A DNA stretch of 64,000 nucleotides from contig NZ_CANLTR010000006.1 of assembly GCF_947494055.1 (NCBI RefSeq), forward strand, positions 1 to 64,000, in the 5' to 3' direction. Source of the DNA: an uncultured Jannaschia sp. GTDB lineage: Bacteria > Pseudomonadota > Alphaproteobacteria > Rhodobacterales > Rhodobacteraceae. This document shows positions 1 through 7,167 of this stretch, one piece after another (the first letter of the stretch is position 1; every line of letters starts with the position of its first letter). The position numbers and the translations under genes were made by a program. Under the pieces are notes generated by a model. The model was not told the origin of the DNA. It saw nothing but the letters and a program-made list of their open reading frames with translations, and ran no database searches.

Positions 1-108
1 GGCCATGTCGGGATCGAACCAGATCGACAGCGAGCCCCGCTTCCGCAGTGAGGCGTCGTAGGCTGACCAATTCGTCGCGCGGTAGCGGCTCGGAGAAGAA
101 TTCGGCAT
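1..108 (-). CDS. IS5-family transposase, N-terminal fragment (continues past the window edge)
   Basis: Only the first 36 codons are inside the window. The peptide contains TNWSAYDASLRKRGSLSIWF, a hallmark of the N-terminus of IS5/IS903-type DDE transposases, with the conserved LRKRGSL segment. A TAG stop lies in frame four codons upstream of the ATG at 108, so this start is secure. The catalytic DDE residues would lie outside the window, so whether the gene is intact cannot be judged here. It reads outward from the terminus at 170, as expected for the group. Confidence 0.8.
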   Translation of the reverse strand, partial: MPNSSPSRYRATNWSAYDASLRKRGSLSIWFDPDMA

Positions 109-170
109 GCGCCTGATCTAACCGTCAGGATTAATCACCTGAATCCCTCGCATCTTTGCGCAACAACGCC
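1..170 (-). mobile_element. Left end of an IS5-family (IS903-type) insertion sequence, cut by the window edge
   Basis: Read on the minus strand, the element begins at 170 with GGCGTTGTTGCGCAAAGATG. This resembles the terminal inverted repeat of IS903-group IS5 elements, which start GGCTTTGTTG. The terminus is followed inward by the transposase start at 108. The 9 bases outside the terminus (171-179, GTCCAGATG) would be the target duplication typical of this group, but the second copy lies beyond the window. The insertion is about 130 bp from the 3' end of tRNA-Cys. The terminus was recognised by memory of the family, not by a search. Confidence 0.75.
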
Positions 171-302
171 GTCCAGATGCACACTTCGCACTTCAAAAGC
201 AGCAAGATAAACTGCACATTTTCAAGTCGGTGAAGCCGAAAACCTGCAAAAACGTTGAGGCCTGAGTTGAGGCAACAGAGTACAGGATCCGGTAAGGTAT
301 TG

Positions 303-373
303 AGGCGAGTACCGGAATCGAACCGGTGTGCACGGATTTGCAATCCGCTGCGTAACCACTCCGCCAACTCGCC
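303..373 (-). tRNA. tRNA-Cys (anticodon GCA)
   Basis: The minus strand folds as a 71-nt cloverleaf. The acceptor pairs GGCGAGT (373-367) with ACTCGCC (310-304). The anticodon arm carries GCA between GCGGATT and AATCCGT, and the T arm is CCGGTTCGATTCCGG. The discriminator base at 303 is U on the RNA, the identity element for cysteine tRNAs. CCA is not encoded. The gene sits between the insertion sequence and the methyltransferase gene and reads away from the latter. Confidence 0.95.
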
Positions 374-512
374 GCCGGGGATGGGCACGCTCTAGAGCCT
401 GCGGGCAACACTCGCAAGCGGTCGCAGGACGCGCGCGGGGTTTCGCGTTGCGGCACGGGAGCGGACATGCTTTTTGGCCCTAGGCAGAACAGCACGACGG
501 GTGCAGGCGACG

Positions 513-1166
513 ATGGCGGCATCACAGGCTCTCCGGACGATGATGGTGGACACACAGGTCCGCCCCTCCGACGTCACGAAGTTTCCGATCATTTCGGCCA
601 TGCTCGACGTGCCGCGGGAGGCGTTCGTGCCGAGCAGCGCGCGGGAGGTAGCCTATATGGATGCGCCGCTGCCGCTGGGCGACGGGCGCGAGATGCCCGA
701 CGCGCGGGTCTTGGCCAAGATGCTCGACGCGCTCGACGTGAGACTCGAGGACGACGTGCTGATCCTCGGGGGCAATTACGGATATTCGGCTGCGATCCTA
801 TCGCGGATGGCGGATTCGGTGGTGATGATCGAGGCGGATGCGGCGATGGTCGCGGAGGCCGAGGCTGCGCTCGCCGCGATCGAAGCGCACAACGCCGTCG
901 TCCTGCAGGGCGACCCGGCGGAGGGGTCCGTCAAGGCCGGGCCGTTCGACGTCATCCTGGTCGAGGGCGGGGTCGAGCGGATACCGGAGGCGATCACCGC
1001 GCAACTGCGCGAGGGTGGACGCATCGTGGCCGCCTTCCAGAGCGGCACGCTGGGCGAAGTGAGGGTAGGACGGATGATGGACGAACATATCGGATGGCGT
1101 TTCGCCTTCAACGCGGGCGCCCCGGTCCTCCCGGGCTTCGCCGCCGAACGCGGTTTCGCGTTCTGA
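513..1166 (+). CDS. Protein-L-isoaspartate O-methyltransferase family protein
   Basis: This 217-residue protein belongs to the PIMT family, which uses S-adenosylmethionine to methylate isoaspartyl residues in aged proteins. The conserved N-terminal segment TMMVDTQVRPSDVTKFPI is present. The SAM-binding region VLILGGNYGYSAAIL replaces the usual V-D-x-G-C-x-x-G-Y pattern, a divergence seen in rhodobacterial members. The reading frame stays open to 474, but the ATG at 513 follows a GCAGGCGA ribosome-binding site and matches the length of relatives, so it is preferred. The stop overlaps the start of the TolC gene (TGATG), which suggests translational coupling. Rhodobacterales genomes commonly keep these two genes together. 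Confidence 0.85.
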   Translation: MAASQALRTMMVDTQVRPSDVTKFPIISAMLDVPREAFVPSSAREVAYMDAPLPLGDGREMPDARVLAKMLDALDVRLEDDVLILGGNYGYSAAILSRMADSVVMIEADAAMVAEAEAALAAIEAHNAVVLQGDPAEGSVKAGPFDVILVEGGVERIPEAITAQLREGGRIVAAFQSGTLGEVRVGRMMDEHIGWRFAFNAGAPVLPGFAAERGFAF

Positions 1167-2611
1167 TGGCGGGCCGTCTGTTTCGCCGCCTCGCGCTCGG
1201 CACCGGTCTCGCCCTAGTCACGGCAATCCCACTGGCCGCCGAGACGCTCAGCGACACGCTCATCCAGGCCTACCGCACCTCGCCGCTCCTCGAGCAGCAG
1301 CGCTATCTGCTTCGCGCCACGGACGAGGACGTTGCCGTCGCCGTCGCCGCGCTGCGCCCCACCGTGAGCTTCCAGTCGAGCTACGGCAAGACCGTGACCT
1401 TCACCGACCGTCAGCGGGTTCGGCAGACCAACCCGCTCGACGGGGTACAGACCTCGATCAATGTCGGCGGGCGGGAGACGACCACGATCGGCGCTCTCTC
1501 GCTCGTGCTCGACTACGTGCTGGCAGACGGCGGACAGCGTCACCTGCGCATCGGTGCCGCGAAGGAAGCGGTAATCGGCGCACGGTTCAACCTGACGCAG
1601 GTCGAACAACAGGTCCTGCTCGATGCCGTGTCGGCCTATCTGAACCTGCGACTGGCGGTCCGCCTGGTCGACGTGCGGCAGACCAACGTGCGCCTGATCG
1701 ACCAGCAGCTCAGCGCGACGCAGGACAGGTTCGAGGTCGGCGAGGTCACCCGGACCGACGTGGCGATCGCGCAGTCGCGCCTGGCCGCTGCCCGCTCGGC
1801 ACTCGCCGCGGCGCGGGGACAGGTGGATATCGCGCGCGAGACATATCGTCTGGCCACCGGCACCCTGCCCGGCAGCACGCTGGCCGACCCGCCCCCGCCC
1901 CCGGCCCTGCCGCCGAGCGTCGAGCGCGCGCAGCAGCTTGCGTTGCAGATCCACCCGCTGGTTGCCGCCGCGCAGCACGACATCACCGCGCTGACCATTC
2001 TGGCGGAGGCACGGGCGGCTGATCGGCTTCCGACGGTATCGCTCCAGGCCAATGCCGGACGGCAATCGCCGGATACCGACTCGCTGAACCTCAGCCTGCG
2101 CGGAACCATGCCCGTCTATACCGGCGGTCAGTTGCCTGCCCTGCAACGTCAGGCCATCGCGCGGGCGCAGGCCGCGCGCGGCGATCTGGGCAACACCAGC
2201 CGCCAGATCGTCGAAGGCGTCGGTCGGGCCTATGCCGGGCTGGAAGTGGCCCGCGCGCAGATCACCGCGACGCAGGAAGGCGTGCGCGCGTCGGAACTGG
2301 CTTTCGAGGGCCTGCGCGAGGAGGCGACGCTGGGCGTTCGCACCACGCTCGACGTGCTCGACGCAGAGAACGATCTGCTCGTGGCGCGTACCGACCTGCT
2401 CACGGCGCAATCGGATGCGCAACTCGCGGTCTATCAAGTGCTCGCATCGATCGGCCTGCTGACGACGGAGCATCTAGGCCTGTCGGTGGAGCGCTACGAC
2501 CCGTCGATCTATTACAGCGCGGCGGCGACTGCCCCGCAGGACACGACGCTGCGCCCGTCCGAACGCGGCGGCCGGCTTGACAGCGTCCTGCGGCGGTTCA
2601 ACCGCAACTGA
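1166..2611 (+). CDS. tolC: TolC-family outer membrane efflux/type I secretion channel
   Basis: This 481-residue protein has a signal peptide (RR at residues 7-8, hydrophobic core about 9-22, likely cleavage after AA at 24-25). Two outer-membrane-efflux repeats follow, rich in long amphipathic helices, with the typical start ETLSDTLIQAYRTSPLL. The second repeat contains the LDVLDAENDLLVARTDLL segment. TolC proteins form the trimeric outer-membrane duct for type I secretion and tripartite efflux pumps. The frame remains open upstream to 467, but that part overlaps the methyltransferase gene in another frame. The ATG at 1166, overlapping the previous stop, fits the signal peptide. No cognate ABC transporter or adaptor gene is in the window, so the cargo is unknown. 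Confidence 0.9.
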   Translation: MAGRLFRRLALGTGLALVTAIPLAAETLSDTLIQAYRTSPLLEQQRYLLRATDEDVAVAVAALRPTVSFQSSYGKTVTFTDRQRVRQTNPLDGVQTSINVGGRETTTIGALSLVLDYVLADGGQRHLRIGAAKEAVIGARFNLTQVEQQVLLDAVSAYLNLRLAVRLVDVRQTNVRLIDQQLSATQDRFEVGEVTRTDVAIAQSRLAAARSALAAARGQVDIARETYRLATGTLPGSTLADPPPPPALPPSVERAQQLALQIHPLVAAAQHDITALTILAEARAADRLPTVSLQANAGRQSPDTDSLNLSLRGTMPVYTGGQLPALQRQAIARAQAARGDLGNTSRQIVEGVGRAYAGLEVARAQITATQEGVRASELAFEGLREEATLGVRTTLDVLDAENDLLVARTDLLTAQSDAQLAVYQVLASIGLLTTEHLGLSVERYDPSIYYSAAATAPQDTTLRPSERGGRLDSVLRRFNRN

Positions 2612-2709
2612 CCCGGACGGGTGGCACCTTCGCCGCGGCGGACAGAGATACGGGTCACGATGCGGCGGCGCGCGACAGCCCGCCGCTAAGGGAGCGATCG
2701 GAGAGCACC

Positions 2710-3183
2710 ATGGCGACGCGGGAGAGCAGCGACGACCTCGTCGCATCGGTGCGGAACCTGCTTGCGCAGGAGACCGCGCGAGAGACGAGCACCGATCCCG
2801 TAAGGCAGGGGGACGGGCCCACGCTCCTGCTGGCGGCGGAGCAACGCGTACGCAACGAGGACGAATCCGTCGCGGCGTCCGGGGACTGGGCACGCGCGGA
2901 ACTTCCCGAGGACTATGCCGAAGACGCTGATTTCGAAGATGGCGGGCCCCTGCCCGCGGCGCCCGCGACGTCGAGTTCGCTCGCGGACCTGTCGGAGGAA
3001 CCGACCGAGGACCCGGATCTGCGCAATCTCGTGACGGAGATCGTGCGGCAGGAACTCGCCGGTGAACTCGGCGAGCGTATCACCCGCAATGTCCGCAAGC
3101 TCGTCCGCCGTGAGATCGCGCGCGCCATGGCCGGAACCGATGCCGGTGGACCCCAAACCGGAAACGAAAAACCGCGCCGGTAG
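2710..3183 (+). CDS. PopZ/DUF2497-like acidic protein
   Basis: This is a 157-residue acidic protein. The middle (about 55-105) is low-complexity and rich in Pro, Ala, Asp and Glu. The C-terminal helix region, about residues 110-145 (LRNLVTEIVRQELAGELGER, then ITRNVRKLVRREIARAM), is the diagnostic part of the DUF2497/PopZ family. PopZ in Caulobacter is a polar organising protein that uses a similar acidic linker plus C-terminal oligomerisation helices. Whether this copy organises the pole is inference. The ATG at 2710 follows GGAGAGCACC. Its TAG stop (3181-3183) lies inside the loop of a hairpin that probably terminates the opposing gene. Confidence 0.65.
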   Translation: MATRESSDDLVASVRNLLAQETARETSTDPVRQGDGPTLLLAAEQRVRNEDESVAASGDWARAELPEDYAEDADFEDGGPLPAAPATSSSLADLSEEPTEDPDLRNLVTEIVRQELAGELGERITRNVRKLVRREIARAMAGTDAGGPQTGNEKPRR

Positions 3184-3195
3184 GTCCGGCGCGGT
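3161..3195 (-). terminator. Rho-independent terminator for the small gene at 3217-3546
   Basis: The stem ACCGCGCCGG (3171-3180) pairs perfectly with CCGGCGCGGT (3186-3195) around a 5-nt loop. On the minus strand the stem is followed by TTTTCGTTTC. The stop codon of the converging plus-strand gene lies in the loop. Confidence 0.75.
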
Positions 3196-3216
3196 CTTGC
3201 GCGGCAGGTTCGACGA

Positions 3217-3546
3217 TCAAGCGGCCTCGGCCGCCTCCGCCAGTTCAGCCGCGTGGCGACGCTCGCTCTCCTCGCGCGATAGCGCGACGGAGGTGCGGAC
3301 CCCGCGACTGACGAATTCCATGAGTCCGGCGACGACACGCTCGTTCGGATCGATCCCGGCGCAGGAAAGAACTTCCCGCCCGTCGCGGGACCGCGCCCAG
3401 CGGGCGATCTGATCGGGTCCGTTGCCGAATTTCTTGTCGTCGGAGATGGCGTCGTCCAGCGCGGCCAGAACAACGGCGGCAAACAGCTTGCGCGCACGCT
3501 GCCCCTGTTCGAAATTGAACGCAGTTGCGTCGACGAAATCCGTCAT
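3217..3546 (-). CDS. Small conserved Rhodobacterales protein (DUF6280-like)
   Basis: This 109-residue soluble protein has no signal peptide or membrane segment. The sequence includes FNFEQGQRARKLFAAVVLAA and NERVVAGLMEFVSRGVRTSV, which I recognise as a strongly conserved small family in Rhodobacteraceae, from memory DUF6280. Its function is not known to me. The start at 3546 follows GGAGAGAGCGGT, a clear ribosome-binding site. It is transcribed convergently to the PopZ-like gene and ends in a strong terminator, so it appears to be a single-gene unit. Confidence 0.7.
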   Translation of the reverse strand: MTDFVDATAFNFEQGQRARKLFAAVVLAALDDAISDDKKFGNGPDQIARWARSRDGREVLSCAGIDPNERVVAGLMEFVSRGVRTSVALSREESERRHAAELAEAAEAA

Positions 3547-3877
3547 ACCGCTCTCTCCTTATTGCTCTTGCTTCTTCTCAGGTTCAGCGACCTAGCACGT
3601 GGAACCCCGATCCGTGCTATGCGATTCTGGAATACCCCATATGCCAATGCCGCATCTCGCGTTGTTCAGGATACAAGGTTCGGTGGTCGGGCCCGCTGCG
3701 ACACGACAACATCTGGCCCTTGCCTCGTTTGTTTCAACCATGCGTCAACTTGTTGACACAATCCCGGTTCCCGGATCGGAGCCGTTTTGTCACCGATCGA
3801 CGGCGTTCTGTACGCTTGCCCGAACCGACGGCAATGCGTAGAGCGCAGCGGACACACGCCTTCGGAGACCTCGCGCA
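3547..3877. other. 331-bp spacer between the DUF6280-like gene and efp
   Basis: The spacer is visibly poorer in GC than its surroundings. It must hold the promoters of the divergent small gene and efp. Short open frames across it (for example 3562-3756) have no ribosome-binding site or recognisable product. The one ordered element I see is the palindrome at 3744-3757. Confidence 0.6.
3744..3758 (+). promoter_or_regulatory. Palindrome GTCAACTTGTTGAC overlapping a TTGACA -35-like element upstream of efp
   Basis: GTCAAC and GTTGAC form a perfect 14-bp palindrome at 3744-3757. It overlaps TTGACA at 3753-3758, a consensus -35 hexamer. The sequence 17 bp downstream (TCGGAG) is a poor -10, so promoter activity is uncertain. 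It lies about 120 bp before the efp start. Confidence 0.3.
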
Positions 3878-4441
3878 ATGCCCAAGATCAACGGCAACGA
3901 AATCCGCCCTGGCAACGTGCTGGAGCACGACGGCCATCTCTGGTCGGCGGTGAAGGTCGACCACGTGAAGCCCGGCAAGGGCGGCGCCTTCGCGCAGGTG
4001 GAGCTGCGGAACCTGCGCAACGGCTCCAAGCTCAACGAACGCTTCCGCTCCGCCGACAAGGTGGAACGCGTCCGGCTCGAACAGAAGGACCAGCAGTTCC
4101 TTTACGAGACTGACGGCCGTCTCGTCTTCATGGACACCGTCAGCTACGACCAGGTCGAGCTCGACGCGGAAATCCTGGGTGAGCGGCGGCCGTTCCTGCA
4201 GGATGGGATGATGGTGCAGGTCGAGTATTACGACGATGAGGCGCTGAACGCGACGCTTCCGCAGAAGGTGGTCTGCAAGATCGTCGAGACGGAACCGGTC
4301 GTGAAGGGCCAGACCGCCGCGAACAGCTTCAAGCCGGCGCTGCTCGACAACGGCGTCCGCGTGATGGTGCCGCCCTTCGTCGGCCAGGACGAGGACATCG
4401 TCGTCAACACCGAGACGATGGAATATTCCGAGCGCGCCTGA
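3878..4441 (+). CDS. efp: Translation elongation factor P
   Basis: This 187-residue protein has the normal length of EF-P, which binds between the P and E sites and relieves ribosome stalling at consecutive prolines. The KOW-like domain I (1-65) carries the loop KPGKGGAF with Lys34 at the tip, the residue that is beta-lysylated in species with EpmA. Whether it is modified here is unknown. OB domains II and III follow, ending with the conserved [20 protein letters not shown] region. The ATG at 3878 gives the standard N-terminus [15 protein letters not shown] small lipoprotein gene follows 43 bp downstream. Confidence 0.97.
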   Translation: MPKINGNEIRPGNVLEHDGHLWSAVKVDHVKPGKGGAFAQVELRNLRNGSKLNERFRSADKVERVRLEQKDQQFLYETDGRLVFMDTVSYDQVELDAEILGERRPFLQDGMMVQVEYYDDEALNATLPQKVVCKIVETEPVVKGQTAANSFKPALLDNGVRVMVPPFVGQDEDIVVNTETMEYSERA

Positions 4442-4484
4442 GCCGCGCTTGCCGGGCCCGATCGCCGCGCCTAGTCTCTGCGCC

Positions 4485-4778
4485 ATGTGGCGTCTGATCC
4501 CCTTCGCCCTGCTCGCCGCCTGTGCCGAGCTGCCCCCTGTCGAGGACACGATCTCGACGGACGCGCGATTGCGGGCGAACCCGGTCCTCATGCCGCTCGA
4601 CCCCCTTCTTGCGGAGGGCCGCAATCCTTCGCGCGCCGGGTCGGAGCAGGGAATCCTCTTGGCGCGCGGCGCGGCGCTCGGGCGCGCGACGATCGCCGTG
4701 CCCCGCACTGACGATCTCGACGTTCGCGCGCGTCGCCTGCGGGACCGGGCCGAGGCGCTTCGGGCGGCGGAGATCTGA
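4485..4778 (+). CDS. Small lipoprotein of unknown function
   Basis: This 97-residue protein has a short lipoprotein signal: MWRLIPFALLAAC with lipobox LAAC, so the acylated cysteine would be residue 13. The rest is charged and without membrane segments, ending in a helical RRLRDRAEALRAAE stretch. Aspartate does not follow the Cys (CAEL), so an outer-membrane destination is plausible. The frame could start at 4449, but only the ATG at 4485 gives a clean signal peptide. I recognise similar short lipoproteins beside efp in relatives but cannot assign a function. Confidence 0.7.
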   Translation: MWRLIPFALLAACAELPPVEDTISTDARLRANPVLMPLDPLLAEGRNPSRAGSEQGILLARGAALGRATIAVPRTDDLDVRARRLRDRAEALRAAEI

Positions 4779-4847
4779 CGGCGTTGCGCCCCTGACCGTC
4801 ACCGGCTAACCGGGCGCGGACCAGATTGCAGCCCGGAGACACCGCAG

Positions 4848-6134
4848 ATGACCACACCTCTCCGCCTCGGCATCGCAGGGCTCGGCACCGTCGGCGTGGG
4901 CGTGGTGCGAATGGTCGAGGGCAATGCCGACCTGCTCGCCGCGCGCACCGGCCGGACGATCGCGATCACGGGCGTCTCCGCCCGGACCCGCGACCGCGCG
5001 CGCGGTGTCGACCTGTCGGGCTATGCCTGGGAGGACGATCCGGTCGCCCTTGCCCGGCGCGACGACGTCGATCTCTTCGTCGAACTGATGGGCGGCGCGG
5101 ACGGCCCGGCCAAGGCCGCGACCGAGGCCGCGCTGGCAGCGGGCAAGCCCGTGGTGACGGCCAACAAGGCAATGCTGGCGATCCACGGCCAGGCGCTGGC
5201 CGAACTCGCGGAGGCGAACGGCGCGCCGCTGCGCTTCGAGGCGGCGGTCGCGGGCGGTATCCCCTGCATCAAGGCGCTGACCGAAGGGTTGGCAGGCAAC
5301 CGGATCACCCGGGTCTCCGGCGTGATGAACGGCACCTGCAACTACATCCTGACGCGGATGGAAGCTGCGGGCCTGCCATACGACGAAGTGTTCGAGGAGG
5401 CGCGCGCGCTGGGCTATCTCGAGGCCGACCCGACGCTCGACGTGGGCGGGATCGATGCATCGCACAAGCTCGCCATCCTCTCGGCCATCGCCTTCGGGAC
5501 GCGGGTGGACTTCGCCGGCGTCCGGATCCAGGGGATCGAGCGCGTCTCCATCGATGACATCCACCGCGCCCGCGACATGGGCTACCGCATCAAGCTGCTG
5601 GGCGAGGCGCGGGCGACGCCGGAGGGGATCGAGCAGTCGATGCGCCCGACACTGGTGCCCGCCGACAGCCCGCTGGGACAGCTCGAGGGCGGCACGAACA
5701 TGGTGGTGATCGAGGGGGATGCCGTGGGCCAGATCGTCCTGCGCGGCGCCGGCGCCGGCGAGGGCCCGACCGCCTCCGCCGTGCTGGGCGACATCTGCGA
5801 CGTCACGCGGGGGCTCGACAGGCCCACCTTCGGCCAGCCCGCGACGACACTCGCGAAAGCCGCCCGTGCGTCCGCCGCCACGGGCTGCGCGCATTACCTG
5901 CGGATGGTGCTCCGCGACGAGCCCGGCGCTCTGGCGCGCGTGGCCACGGCGCTCGGACGGGCCGGCATCTCGATCGACCGGATGCGGCAATACGATCACC
6001 CGGGCGACGACGCGCCGGTTCTCATCGTCACCCATCCCTGCGCGCCCGCCGATCTCGCCGCCGCGCTGGAGGATGTGAAGGGCACGGATGTCGTCCGGGG
6101 CGAACCGGTCGCGCTGCAGATCCAGACGCCCTGA
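4848..6134 (+). CDS. hom: Homoserine dehydrogenase
   Basis: This 428-residue enzyme reduces aspartate semialdehyde to homoserine, the branch point for threonine and methionine. It has the N-terminal Rossmann motif GLGTVGVG and the NKAML segment. The catalytic domain carries GVMNGTCNYIL and EADPTLDVGGIDASHKLAIL. A C-terminal ACT domain (from about residue 350, MVLRDEPGALARVATALG) is typical for feedback control by threonine. Length and domain order are those of the standard bacterial enzyme. It is followed by glpX after a 72-bp spacer that has its own promoter-like sequence. metZ, which also uses activated homoserine, is elsewhere in the window (45.5-46.7 kb). Confidence 0.97.
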   Translation: MTTPLRLGIAGLGTVGVGVVRMVEGNADLLAARTGRTIAITGVSARTRDRARGVDLSGYAWEDDPVALARRDDVDLFVELMGGADGPAKAATEAALAAGKPVVTANKAMLAIHGQALAELAEANGAPLRFEAAVAGGIPCIKALTEGLAGNRITRVSGVMNGTCNYILTRMEAAGLPYDEVFEEARALGYLEADPTLDVGGIDASHKLAILSAIAFGTRVDFAGVRIQGIERVSIDDIHRARDMGYRIKLLGEARATPEGIEQSMRPTLVPADSPLGQLEGGTNMVVIEGDAVGQIVLRGAGAGEGPTASAVLGDICDVTRGLDRPTFGQPATTLAKAARASAATGCAHYLRMVLRDEPGALARVATALGRAGISIDRMRQYDHPGDDAPVLIVTHPCAPADLAAALEDVKGTDVVRGEPVALQIQTP

Positions 6135-6147
6135 CGGGACGGGCGGC

Positions 6148-6176
6148 TTGATTAGCTGCGCCCTGCCGCCTAAGCC
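6148..6176 (+). promoter_or_regulatory. Putative sigma-70 promoter of glpX
   Basis: TTGATT (6148-6153) and TAAGCC (6171-6176) are separated by exactly 17 bp and lie 31-59 bp before the glpX start. The -35 is good and the -10 is weak, as is common in high-GC alphaproteobacteria. Confidence 0.4.
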
Positions 6177-6206
6177 ACCGGCAACGCCATCTCGCGAGGA
6201 CCCCCG

Positions 6207-7166
6207 ATGCCCAAGATCGACTTCAACGACCGGATGCTGTCCCTCGGGCTCGCACGGGTCTCCGAGGCCGCCGCCCTCGCCTCAGCCCGCCTGATCGGCC
6301 GGGGCGACGAGAAGGCCGCGGACCAGGCCGCGGTCAACGCGATGCGGGATCAGCTCAACCTGCTCGACATCGCGGGAACGGTGGTGATCGGCGAGGGCGA
6401 GCGCGACGAGGCGCCGATGCTCTATATCGGCGAGGAGGTCGGCACCGGAAACGGCCCGGAGGTCGACATCGCGCTCGATCCGCTCGAGGGCACGACGCTG
6501 ACCGCCAAGGACATGCCGAACGCGCTGACGGTGATCGCGATGGGGCCGCGCGGCTCGATGCTGCACGCGCCGGACGTCTACATGGACAAGCTCGCCATCG
6601 GCCCCGGCTACCGCAACGGCGTCGTCACGATGGACATGTCGCCGGCGGAGCGCGTGAACGCGCTGGCCGCCGCCAAGGGCTGCTCCACGCAGGACATCAC
6701 CGTCTGTGTGCTGGAGCGGCCGCGCCACGAGGAGATGCTGGCCGAAATCCGCGGCACCGGCGCCGCGGTCCGCCTCATCACCGACGGCGACGTGGCCGGC
6801 ATCATCCACTGCGCGGAGGCCGCGACGACCGGCATCGACATGTACATGGGCTCGGGCGGGGCGCCGGAGGGCGTGCTGGCCGCCGCGGCGCTCAAATGCA
6901 TGGGTGGGCAGATGTACGGCCGTCTGACCTTCCGTAACGATGACGAGCGGGGGCGCGCGACAAAGGCCGGAATCACCAATCTCGACCGCGTCTACACGCG
7001 CGACGATCTCGTGACCGACGACGTGATCTTCGCCGCGACGGGCGTCACGGACGGCTCGATCCTCTCGGGCATCAAGCGCGAAGTCGGCTACCTGACGGCG
7101 GAGACCATCCTGATGCGGTCCAAGACCGGGTCCGTCCGCCGCATGGTCTATCGCAACCCGACCTGA
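6207..7166 (+). CDS. glpX: Fructose-1,6-bisphosphatase class II
   Basis: This 319-residue GlpX-type phosphatase hydrolyses fructose 1,6-bisphosphate in gluconeogenesis. In some relatives it also acts on sedoheptulose bisphosphate. The metal and substrate sites are visible: GEGERDEAPMLYIGEEVG followed by DIALDPLEGTTLTAKD, the lithium-sensitive phosphatase signature. The C-terminal half has SGGAPEGVLAAAALKCMGGQ, which binds the phosphate. The ATG at 6207 has GAGGACCCCCG upstream. The stop is one base from the recJ start (7168), so the two are probably co-transcribed. This hom-glpX-recJ order is common in Rhodobacterales. Confidence 0.96.
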   Translation: MPKIDFNDRMLSLGLARVSEAAALASARLIGRGDEKAADQAAVNAMRDQLNLLDIAGTVVIGEGERDEAPMLYIGEEVGTGNGPEVDIALDPLEGTTLTAKDMPNALTVIAMGPRGSMLHAPDVYMDKLAIGPGYRNGVVTMDMSPAERVNALAAAKGCSTQDITVCVLERPRHEEMLAEIRGTGAAVRLITDGDVAGIIHCAEAATTGIDMYMGSGGAPEGVLAAAALKCMGGQMYGRLTFRNDDERGRATKAGITNLDRVYTRDDLVTDDVIFAATGVTDGSILSGIKREVGYLTAETILMRSKTGSVRRMVYRNPT

Positions 7167-7167
7167 G

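Noticed and set aside
131-388. 85-codon minus-strand ORF over the tRNA-Cys region
   Set aside because: Most of its coding potential is the tRNA read as codons plus the IS terminus; it has no ribosome-binding site.
467-1165. Upstream extension of the TolC reading frame
   Set aside because: It overlaps the PIMT-family gene in another frame, lacks homology to TolC and would bury the signal peptide. The ATG at 1166 is preferred.
3525-3953. ORF spanning the spacer upstream of efp
   Set aside because: It crosses the start of efp in another frame, has no ribosome-binding site and encodes no recognisable product.
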